This document shows positions 21,556-32,472 of a DNA stretch of 64,000 bases, piece after piece. The stretch comes from Enoplosus armatus (lineage: Eukaryota > Chordata > Actinopteri > Centrarchiformes > Enoplosidae). Every line of letters begins with the position of its first letter. The first letter of the stretch is position 1. The translations under genes and the position numbers were made by a program. A model generated the notes under the pieces. It searched no databases and had not been told where the DNA came from. It saw nothing but the letters and a program-made list of their open reading frames with translations. Location of the stretch: assembly GCF_043641665.1 (NCBI RefSeq), contig NC_092193.1, positions 1,352,501 through 1,416,500 on the forward strand. The letters run 5' to 3'.

Positions 21556-21998
21556 CTCTGTATCTGCTGGATGTGTAAATCAGCAGCCCTTTGCTAACAC
21601 GTCCACCGTAACAACTTTATAAGGTGATAATATGTCAATGTTTTGTTTACAGCTTGTTCTGCTGAATTCTTCTTTGCTTTAATAGAAATATTATTTGCTC
21701 CAACTTCTTATAATGTAAATGGTTTGTTCTAAAATGTGAAGCTTGGGATTTAAACATTAACCACGATGATTTAATTCATCTTCTGTTAGGGGAAAGCACA
21801 CGTTGGTCCAGTACAGCAGCAGCTGACAGGTGGTACGTATCTTAGTTCTGTTCTTTTGCCAGTTTATTTTTAACAGTCAAGATTATTCAGTTTGTTAGCA
21901 ACTATACAAGGTGACAGAAGACTAACAGTTTGGACAGCAGGAGTGTCACAGGAGTGAACTAAGGTGCTTTCTCTCTCCTCTAGTCTAGTCTAGCAGTA

Positions 21999-22098
21999 AT
22001 GGACCCTGGAGCCAGCAGGACGATAGAGGTGGCGGCGCTCGGAAGGCCATTCAGCCTCGGGATGTTGTACGACTGCCGCCAAGATTCACTTGTCCCTG
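21999..22098 (+). CDS. Stonustoxin-like fusion gene, coding exon 1
   Basis: Residues 1-33 plus one base, including the conserved ALGRPFSLGMLYD start of the family. Acceptor: pyrimidine tract ending CTAG before 21994. Donor GTGAGG. Confidence 0.92.
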
Positions 22099-25000
22099 GT
22101 GAGGATTCACATGCAAAGTTACAAAATGCAACTGCACCACAACGAAACTTAGTGTTTAAAAAGTTGGAGCTTGTTATTTTAATCTAAATATTCAGGTTGG
22201 GAGCCTATGAGTATACGATCTGAAATTTGTTCCCCCTGGGAATTATTATAAATATTAAAAAAGTCAATTTTATCTGAACTTGCTGAAGCTCCAAGCCAGG
22301 AAAACCAATACTGCAAAATGAACCCATACAAGCTCCCTGCTAAAGGCCAAGCCAAACTATGTCATATTGTAAGTTGATCACAAGGAACAGAGTTTTGAAA
22401 TGAGGGCGTTATTACAGGCGTCCAGGGGTCCTTAAGTAAGTAGCTTCTGTAAATGTTCTTCGTTGACAGTTGACTGACAGGTGGAGCACTTTATGGATGG
22501 ACATGAAACTCTCCTGTATATCTGGTTCTTTGATAAAAAGTCTAAATTGAGTGAGTTAATTAAGAGTGAGTAGAAGATTATGCTCTGCAGAAAGCTGGAC
22601 ATTCATTCAGCAGGTCAGTTTTAGGGCTTTGACTGTTCAACTGTTCCTTTTTGTTGAAATATAGACCATGAAGCAACGCTTTATGAACTGTCAGATTTTT
22701 CAAAGGGGTTCAGCGGGACGTTCAGGGTGACAGCGACGTTCAGTAATATAGTAAACAAGCCAAGTTAGCCCTTCACCATCTCTAAGCAGAACCGCGCAGC
22801 TGCCTCCGCCTCACTCGGACTCACCCTGGGTCCTGGTCCACAGCCGCCTGAACCCGTCGCAGACATCTTGACCGAGCGGACGGCACAACCCGATGTAGTG
22901 GAGTGATTTTAAGTCAGAGAGCAGCGTGAAAGTGAGGAGCGCTCACTCTGCAGCTACTTCTGGGGACCGTAATGTCCTGACTGACAAAACAAAAAAAAAA
23001 AACCAATGACTTGAAGAATCTCAGTCGACTGAGGGGTGTCTGACTGAATGAATCTTCGATCTTCTTTCAAGGGGGCAGCCCTAGTCATATTATTGAACTT
23101 CCGGATTTGGATTTCGAATTTCAAACGTGAATGAAGTTGTTTTTTCATGTTCATTTCTGAAAAACCTTTTGGTTCAAGAGAATTTAGCCACACATGATAA
23201 CTCAGCATTTAGGTTTCATGTGTTGCTTTTTTCTGCAAGAGATTACCAACATATTCTGAGGGATGGAGGGAAGAAGCTATATTTTACTTACTTTGTGAAT
23301 TGATCCTGTTCTCAATATAACACAGAGAGCTGGCGTAGTTTTGTTGCTGTTAGTCTTCGTGTTTCTCTTGTTTTGTGTCTAAAAACCAAGCTTTACTATC
23401 ATGAAATAAAGGGCAGGTTAACTTCTTCTCTTCTTTTTGGCAGGCATGACACTGTGGGACCGCGATGACCTGGAAAAAGATACAAGAGAAAGATCAAATC
23501 CTAACAGTGAATTTGAGATAGTTGCATCTGAATCAATTGAGGATAAATCTTCAGCTCTAAAGGTTGAAGCATCACTGAAAGCAAGTTTCTTGGGTGGACT
23601 GGTTGAGGTTGAAGGATCAGCCAAATACCTGAAGGATCATAAGACGTCCAAGAATCAGGCCAGGGTAACACTGAAATACAAAACTACCACAAAATTCCAC
23701 GAACTGTCGATGAATCATCTTGGAAGAGGCAATGTGAAGCATCCATATGTTTTTGATAAAGGATTAGCAACGCATGTAGTCACTGGTATCCTTTATGGGG
23801 CACAAGCCTTCTTTGTCTTTGACCGTGAGTTGTCTGAAAAGGAAGATCATCAAGACATTCAGGGTGACTTGAAGGTGATGATCAAGAAAATCCCTTGCCT
23901 TACAATAGAGGGTGAAGGTTCGCTGAAACTGGAAGACAAGGACAGAGCAAATGTTGAGAAATTCTCCTGCAAATTCCATGGAGACTTTTCTCTTGAAAAA
24001 AACCCTGTGTCCTTTAAGGATGCAGTAGAAGTCTACCAAAGCCTGCCAAAATTGCTTGGAGCCAATGGAGAAAAAGCTGTACCGGTGAGAGTCTGGCTGT
24101 TGCCACTGACAAGTTTAGATTCTTCTGCTGCTAAACTCATCTGCCAGATAAGTATAAGATTAGTTCAAGAATCACAGAGTGTTCTGGAGGACTTCAGTGA
24201 GCTGGAAATGAGGTGCAATGATGCAATGAGAACCACCACTGTGCAGCTGTTCCCACAGATTGGCAAAAAGCTTAAAACTTTTAAAGAGATGTGCTCTGAG
24301 TTCAAGCTGGAATTCCAAAGAAACCTGGCAAAGAAACTTCCATCAATCCGGGGAGGAGGAGAAGAGGAGGCTGTGCTTGCAGAGATCCTGAAGAAGAGAC
24401 ATTCTTCTCCTTTCAACAGCAAACACCTGAACGAGTGGATGGACTGTAAAGAGAGAGAAATCTGCATTTTAAAATCTTTCACCAACATGATGAGAAACAC
24501 CAAGGTCGTCCCATCTCAATATGGTCTTCATGAAGAAATTTTGAGTGCAGAACATGCAGTGTGCTTTGTTTTCACCTCACTGGGAGGTGCTGAACCATAC
24601 CTCTCAGCTTTATCAAACTACTTAACAGAAACAACCAAACCAGACGAGAGACAAGATGCACATACTCATGATGTAGAGAAGGAACAATGGTACCTTTCAA
24701 ATGAGGTACCAGATGCAATGAGAAGTAAAGCAAAGCTCTTCAGTGATTTTGCAGAAGCCAACAAGGAGAACAAGAACATTAAGTTCTTGACAGTGGGTTC
24801 AACAAATGAGACACAGAAAGGTTCAAGCATCTACCTTTATAAAGACGGCTTCTCCGTCAATGAGAACTTTGAGCCACCTTCAAAGCCTGAAAGAGTAACA
24901 GTCAGCGACATAAACCACAACAGTGTGACACTGAAGATTTCTCCACCCAGATTTGGAGCAGAGAACATCACCTCCTACTCTGCTGAGTGCTGTGTCAGTG

Positions 25001-27159
25001 GAGAGGATGGATGGAAACAAAAGACAGCATCAAAAGCTGAAGAAGTCACAGTGAGCGATCTGAGTCCTAACACAGAGTATATGTTCAGATGCAGAGCAGT
25101 GACCTCAGTAGGTGTTGGGCCAGCCAATGAAGTCAGTGGTTCCATTAAAACCTTACCATGCGGCCCTCCTAGAAAACCGCAAGTTGAATCAAACTCAAGT
25201 GAGATATCAGTAAACTGGAAGAAACCTGCTGAGTTTGGACAAGATGTCCATATTTTGACCTACATCGTGGAGTATGCCAAAACAAACAAGGGGGTGAAAG
25301 AGGAGGACCTCCAGTGGAGCCAAATGATGGCAAGAGCTGAAAAGGCGATAATTTCAGGGCTTCAGTCAGAGACCGAATATGTTGTTAGGGTCAGATGTGA
25401 TTGTGGTGTAGCTGGCAAAAGCAAAGAAAGCATCGCTGTTAATGTCTGCACAACAAAACGTGAATTTGTGCGTCTTGCCGAGTTCCTCAAACATATTAGC
25501 AAGAGTATAAATTCTGAATCACCTTCAGTTTACAAACTGCCACTGAAAGAAGAAGATATGGACATAGATGGATGTCGGAGCTATAACTTTGGCAAAGAAA
25601 GCATGAGGCAAAATCGCACAATAATGCTTCTTGGAGCGACCGGATCAGGAAAGTCCACACTGATCAATGGGCTGATCAACTACATTGTTGGTGTAGAGTG
25701 GAAGGACAATTTCAGATTTAAATTAATTGATGAGGATCAGTCGAGATCACAAGCTGAGAGCCAGACCTCTGAAGTCACTGTGTACAAAATCAACCACCAG
25801 GAGGGGTTTAAAATCCCCTTCTCTCTGACTGTTGTGGACACACCAGGCTTTGGGGATACAAGAGGAATAAGAAGAGACAAGGAGATCACAGAGCAAATCC
25901 GGAGGCTTTTCACCTCTGTTGATGGAGTCAGTGAAGTCGATGCAGTGTGTTTTGTCACTCAGGCCTCTCTTGCACGACTAACAGCAACACAGCGGTATGT
26001 GTTTGACTCGGTGCTCTCCATTTTTGGCAAAGATGTGGCAGAGAACATTGAGATGCTGGTGACTTTTGCAGATGGTAAGCAGCCACCGGTTCTTGAGGCA
26101 ATAAACGTCTCTGGGGTTCCATGTCCAAAAAATGACATAGGGCTTCCAGTTCACTTCAAATTCAACAACTCAGCCTTGTTTGCAGACAACAGAAGCGTCA
26201 GCGACAGGACCTGTGATGACAATTCTGATGAGGATGATGACGACAACTTTGATGAAATGTTTTGGAACATGGGTGCCAAAAGTATGGAGCGGTTCTTCAC
26301 TGCTTTGCGTAAAATGACAACCAAAAGCTTGCTAATGACCCAAGAGGTTCTCAAAGAACGAAAGCAGCTTGAAACAGCTGTCGAAGGATTGCAACCACAA
26401 GTTAAAGCTGGATTAGCAAAACTTGAAGAAATTAAGACAACCAAAGAAAAGATTAAAGAGCATGAAACCGTCATGACTTCAAATGAAAACTTTGAGATTG
26501 AGGTGGATGTTATTAAGCCAGTCCAAACAAAGCTCACAAAGCAAGGAGAGTACATCACCAACTGCCAGAAATGTTCAATAACATGCCACTACCCATGTGT
26601 GATAGCAGATGATAATGGCAAGCGTGGCTGTGCATCAATGGATAGTGCAGGGATGTGCACCGTCTGCCCCGGAAAATGCATTTGGAGTGTGCACTTCAAC
26701 CAAACATACAGGTGGGAGTATGTTAAAGTAAAAGAGAAGAAGACACTGCAAGAGTTAAAAGACAAGTATGAAGAAGCTACGAAAGAAAAGATGACTATTC
26801 AGGAATTGATTGAGAGGCAAGAAGAAGAGATTGCTCACCTCCAAGACATGATCGTGTCCTTCATGGATCAATCATCTCAATGTATAACTCGTCTGCAAGA
26901 GATCGCCCTGAGGCCTAACCCTCTGACCACTCCAGAGTACATTGACATGCTGATTGAAGGAGAAAAGTCAGAGGCCAAAGAGGGTTACCTGGCTCGAATC
27001 CAGTCTTTGGAGGCAATGAAGGACAGGGCAAAAATCATCTCCAAAGTAGCCAAACGAGATAAACTTACAAAAACAGAGGAGGAATTGTCTGAAGAAAAAC
27101 AGGAGAGGCAAGAAAAGAAAGGTTGGCTGAAGAAAGTTACAAATTTCTTTGGCTTGTAG
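21999..27159 (+). CDS. Stonustoxin-like / FN3 / GTPase fusion protein
   Basis: Two coding exons (21999-22098 and 23444-27159) join in phase (CCT G|GC) to give 1271 aa. Residues 1 to about 265 match the N-terminal membrane-attack-complex/perforin-like part of the fish stonustoxin family. Then come its focal-adhesion-targeting-like helical part (about 266-385) and thioredoxin-like part (about 390-505), two fibronectin III domains (about 511-604 and 606-705), and a G domain with P-loop GATGSGKST (764-772), G3 DTPGFGD (832-838) and TFAD at the G4 place (907-910). A Cys/His module follows (C1074, C1077, C1081, H1082, C1085, C1096, C1105, C1108, C1112, H1117), then coiled coils. No signal peptide is seen. 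Family members outside venom glands are thought to be cytosolic, possibly immune; nothing here suggests venom expression. The PRY-SPRY end of classical subunits is absent. ATG context is good (G at -3, G at +4). Domain borders are approximate. Confidence 0.95.
23444..27159 (+). CDS. Stonustoxin-like fusion gene, coding exon 2
   Basis: A single 3.7-kb exon encodes residue 34 to the end. The acceptor is a strong CT-rich tract ending TTTGGCAG. The frame upstream of the acceptor is intronic. Confidence 0.95.
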
Positions 27160-27695
27160 AGAAAAACATGACATGGTCTGCAGGTCTGCAGCCAAAAACA
27201 CAGCTGAGCCAAGGGATGGCCATCAGTAGGTTAACGTGAACATTTTGTATTGTTATTATAGTAAAATGCTAACACTTTGCAAGTTATTGTGCTAAGGTTA
27301 TGATACATGTTAGCACTAACACTTTAGGTTAGCATGCTGATTAGAATTCAGTCTTAACTTCTTGTCATTAATGAGCTTTGTTCGACTCTTGGAAACTTCT
27401 TTGATGATCACGAATGAGCCAAATGTCATAGCATCCAACAGTTTTTAACTGTTTAATTAAAACCTGTCTATAACCTGTAGTTTGTGGAGTTTAAACTTGT
27501 TCTTACATGGCACTGGTAATGTTAACCCGGACAGGTGAACATTTATCATTTATTATAAGAATCTACCAGCAACAAGGATTCGACTGAGACTGAGATTTGG
27601 TCATTAAGATGACGACACCAGATGTGGGAATAAAGATGCTTGGTTTTACTGTTCTTAATTATTTGAACACTATGTGACTGAGATGTGATAATAAA
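27160..27695 (+). other. 3' UTR of the stonustoxin-like fusion gene
   Basis: Non-coding sequence with two candidate poly(A) signals, AATAAA at 27629-27634 and 27690-27695. Confidence 0.6.
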
Positions 27696-30600
27696 TTGAT
27701 TGTTTCTCTCTATCATAACTCATCCTCTTTTTATTGGCTCTCACAGTTATTTGCAGATAATGTTGATATTTGCAGGTTTCCTATAAGTTTAGGTTTCACA
27801 CAGTTTTCCACATCAGTGAAGGTTTTTCGACCTCGTATGTAATGCGTGTGTTCTTGAAGAACTTCTGAGTCTGAATATTTAGGTTTTTGTCAGTATACTT
27901 TGTTTTAAAACAGTGTGCATTCAGTTACAAGCTTCTTTTAACAAGCTGTGTGTGTTTGTGCAAACTCACCGACTTTCCACTGAATATACTTAAGGTTTTG
28001 TACACAGGGAACTGAAACTCGCAAATGATAAACTTTTTTGATAAACAAAACAGTTAACTATTGAACCACTGGTTCCCAACCTGTTTGGGGCCCTTTGTCA
28101 CATTTCAGATGTCTAGGAGTTGTTAGCCGTTTCAGCAGAGAAACATTTACCCCCTAAACTTCTCACATGGTTTCATTTCAATAACTTTTCCAGGTAAAAT
28201 TATTTCACTAAACACTATCATCCCAAAAAAATGACAGCAGTTTCGTTCTTTTTCTTAATAACATGTACATTTTCAGCTGTTCAACAACACTTAATACTTC
28301 TGTCCATCTGGATCAAGAATTTGTCAGAACATAAAGAGGGTCAGGCAGAGTTCTGGGAAGGAGAGCAGGTTTATTTGTGTTGAGGAATGTCAAAGAGCAC
28401 AGTGAGTCAACGTCACAGCTGCCTGAAGAAATTACAGAAACAGTTTAAACAGTTTTGCAGCAAAATATCATTTTGGTGAAAGTGTATTTTTGGAGACTGT
28501 TTGACTGGACAGGTGCTGACTGGACTCGATGGTTCAGCAACTATTGCGTCAAATAATTATGATTTTAAGCAGCGAGTCAGTGTTGATGAAGGTGTTCTTT
28601 TGATTGAAGCTGGGTGGTTTAAACCTTCACAATCTGCGAGTTTCGGTAGTGACGATAAAATATCCAATTTTTTTAAGCGAACGCACATTTTATCAAGAAG
28701 AGCATGTATCGTTACACGGCCACACAGGACATGAAAAAGATTTGAGCCGCTTCCAGATGTAACTCAAATATACTCGACACTCAAGCGATTCAACTCATGA
28801 AAACACTGCTGCTAAGCTGCGATACGAACACGCCAGGAGGAGGTCGTCTCCACGGTCTCATGGTAAATACGACCTCACAGCGAGGACACAATCAAATCAG
28901 GAAACATCGGATGAAATAACAAGTAAAAGTCTTGCCTCAGTACTTGACTTTGCCACGCTTTATTCAAAGGTTTGGCCGTTTCTTGGCAATAAATCACAAT
29001 AAATAAAGCAAAGTTTGTGTGTTTCATTCTGATTAACTTCAGTCAGAGTCAGAAACTCGCTGCTTCTGACCTCGAGTCCACTTTGACGCAGATGTCCTGA
29101 TGCTTTAGAGTCCTTCTTGTCTCATTACATCTTTGTTAGTCGGGGCCTGATGGTCCCTCGTGACAGGACTTTAGTTTAACACGGCCACAAATCACAACAT
29201 CGAACATGAGGCCAATCAGCAACTCAGTAAAACCATTTTCAATAAAAACATCTTGACTCTTGAGTATTTACAGCAGAGCTGTGCGATTGTGTTGTGAGGC
29301 GTCTTCATGGTTTAATCCACCTGCTGTCGTTCCTTCCATGAACATTGAGTGAAACTACAAAGTCGACAAGGGGCCAGAAGATACGTTTTTCACGACCTGT
29401 GAGGACCGAAACATCCGAGCAGCCTCTTAACAAACACAATGCAGGGAATAATTACTGGGCTCAAAGTCCACATTCAGACTACATATGTAACAAAGACTAA
29501 CAGAGCCTTTTTTAAAGTATTAGTTTTCTCTGAACACGATCAGTGTTGAGCTGCCACATTAACTCTTCAACTGTCACACTACAATTAAAGATCAATTCAA
29601 AACAAATTCAAAAACACACTAAAGCAGTAAAAACAGTCTACCTGCCGAGGTTCCCCTTTTTGTTGCCACAATTTGCTTTCAGTGTCTTGGCTCGTCATTG
29701 GACAAACGCCAGATTTCACTGAGAAGTCAAAGGTCACGGCCAACCAGTTGCTGATGCTGCCGAGGGCCAGGTTACGCCAGGTTAGGGCCAGGTTAGGACC
29801 AGGTTAAGGCCAGGTTAAGGCCACGTTAGGGCCAGGTTAGGGCCAGGTTAAGGCCAGGTTAAGGCCACGTTAGGGCCAGGTTAAGGCCAGGTTAAGGCCA
29901 GGTTAAGGCCAGGTTAGGGCCAGGTTAGGGCCAGGTTAGGACCAGGTTAGGACCAGGTTAGGACCAGGTTAAGGCCAGGTTAAGGCCAGGTTAAGGCCAG
30001 GTTAAGGCCAGGTTAGGGCCAGGTTAGGGCCAGGTTAGGGCCAGGTTAAGGCCAGGTTAGGGCCAGGTTAGGGCCAGGTTAAGGCCAGGTTAAGGCCAGG
30101 TTAAGGCCAGGTTAGGGCCACATTTGCTTGAAAGGAGCAAGTTTGTGCGACGTGTCGTCGGTACAAGTCTGAAGTGAATGTACAACGTTGCACAGCTGGT
30201 AAATCACTGTGTAGTGTTATTTTGGAGATGGAAAAAGTGGAACTCAAATGTTACCAGCCAGCAGAACGGAGGGAAAAAAGTGAGAATGTGTTTAAATGGT
30301 GTACGACGAGACTTTTTAAACACATTCTGGTCTCTGACTACAAAAAGGGGGGAAATGTTGATGTTGTCACGCTGTAGAAGCAAAAGAAGAGGAGAAACTA
30401 AAGGAGATTAAAGACAAGAGAAAACCAAACTACATGGTTAAATCTATGGTTTTCTGAACGCACTCAACATGCTCGATCAGACGGCCGCTAACGAGCTCCG
30501 CCCACAGCTGACGTGTCCACGTAGCCCACCAACATTTCGGCCGATGGTCGACCGCAGATGCGGCCCGACAATGGCAAAAAAACTTGACACCAAAATCTAT

Positions 30601-32319
30601 TTCAGTTGCACTTGTTGACACGTAGCTTCCAGTAAATCAGCCGGTGAGAGCTACAAAAGAGGATCTCATGTATTTAAAGGAACACCAATGACACATTATG
30701 TCTCATCACTATTAATTTCCAGTCTGAAGATTCGCCTCAGCTACACACAGCCACATCTTTTTGTCCTTTTTCACCATCAGCAACGTTTTCATGGAGTCAT
30801 TTTTAAATAGTCAAACTTAAAGTAACTTAAGGAGCTCTTTGCAGACGAGCACCGTGAACGGACTTTCAAAGCATTCAACGTGTAACAGCAACAGCGAGTG
30901 TTTCAGCTCATACAGGTCTGTGACAGCTTTTCCTTCATCAGCTCAGCTGATGGACGGATTTCCTGCTGATTTAGCTCAACATACAAAATGTAACTGTCCA
31001 AGTGAAACACCACGAGTCCATGTTGAAGGACATGTAACATTATATTTCTGATTACTACCAGAGGCCTCCTCACAGTGGGTTTGATGCTGCCAACGTGGTT
31101 CATCTGCCTGATGGCTGACTAAAAGAACTTCCTGCAGGTTATATGGCACCAGTAACACCTTTTTTTGAAATCAATTAAGGGCAGCAAACAGCAGCAGCGT
31201 CTAAACACCCGTGCCTTCTGTTTTCTGTGAAGCACATCGGGGTCGTCAAAGCTCCACGTCCACATACGCCACCGTCCCGCTTTTAACACTCCGGAAAAGC
31301 CACAACTTGATCACATTTGTACCCAGATCTGTACAGCGTGTCCGTTGCCGTGACGCCACGACGCGAGTTTGGTGTGTTGCCCTTCGTGGTGAACTTAACA
31401 GTACTGGTTTACACTTTCTAAGTCCCCCTATTAACATTTTTAAGTGATGTTAAAGTAAAGCATTGTTGAGTCATTTTCCATAACTCTAACAACTGTTTTT
31501 ATAACTGTCAATAAGACACAGACACACACGGGAGCCCCTCCAATACCACAAACTGATCTCAGATCTGAAACCAACAGAAAAATATTCTGCAACAACAACA
31601 AACAAATATTGTTACTATGAATTATTATGCCGAACATTTACTGGTTCAGCGTCTAACTTGTGAATGTTTCGTGGTTTTCTTTCTGAATATCTTTGAATTT
31701 TGGAACGTTGGTCGGACGAATCAAGCAGCCTATTAATGGATTAATTGATAACGTAAAATGAACCCTAATCATGATAATATTGCATGCAGAGATTCATTTG
31801 GCCACATCACTGTATACTATAGGATGGGACTTGATGTAAATTGTTACCCAGTACGGTGTCGTACCACTGGGGGGCTGTTATGGCACTTTGGGCATCTACT
31901 GGAATACTGACCAGATAAATAAAACTAATCATGACAAAATCTGACATAATGAAATAAACTGATGCAAAAGAGGAGAGCTGGGGGGGGGGGGTAGATAACA
32001 GTTTTCTCATACTGCTTTCATGGCTGAGAAATTGCAGCATGTTTTTAACCTCAGGACAAGACAATGAAAAGAGCCCCAACTTTGTCAGTTACTTTCACAG
32101 CTAATGTCAGTGCGAGCAGCAGAGACACGGGTCACCATGGCAACTTCCTAGATTACATTTGATTGCTGTGTTTGAACTGATGCTTCTTCCTACGACATGT
32201 GAAAATACCAACTAAAATCAAGGTGACTGGACTGAACAACAAAAAAAAAAAAAAAACACACTACACTTCTGACGGAGACACTAGAATGCACATGGAGCTC
32301 AGGGTGGAACACCTGTCCT
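27696..32319. other. Region between the fusion gene and slc39a6 stop codon
   Basis: No coding exon supported. Part of it must be the slc39a6 3' UTR (minus strand). Minus-strand AATAAA at 28964-28959 and an ATTAAA near 29.3 kb are candidate poly(A) signals, so a long UTR containing the 11-bp minisatellite is possible but not shown. Confidence 0.5.
29764..30122. repeat. 11-bp minisatellite GGCCAGGTTAG
   Basis: About 32 tandem copies with variants GGCCAGGTTAA, GACCAGGTTAG and GGCCACGTTAG. Where a G-variant meets the next unit, TTAGGG is formed. Degenerate first units start at 29764. Confidence 0.95.
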
Positions 32320-32472
32320 TCAGTATCCCAGGTCCAAGTGGATTTTGTGCTCAAAAATGGCGATTAGCAGCATTATGCAGAAGCCCAGCAGGATGCCGGC
32401 GTTCTGGAGCAGGAAGAAGCCGCAGTGGCTGAAGCCGTGGTCCCCGGCGTCGTTATGCAACATCTCTGGCAC
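32320..32472 (-). CDS. slc39a6: slc39a6 coding exon 11: last helix and stop
   Basis: Residues 750-799 and TGA at 32322-32320. [13 protein letters not shown] is followed by the final helix and a short tail. Acceptor TCTTTCCAG. Confidence 0.97.
   Translation of the reverse strand: MPEMLHNDAGDHGFSHCGFFLLQNAGILLGFCIMLLIAIFEHKIHLDLGY

Noticed and set aside
24165..26561. Minus-strand frames of 73-136 codons
   Set aside because: Antisense shadows of the long fusion-gene exon.
29764..30122. Interstitial telomere
   Set aside because: The period is 11 bp with a GGCCAGG core, not 6 bp. TTAGGG arises only at unit junctions.
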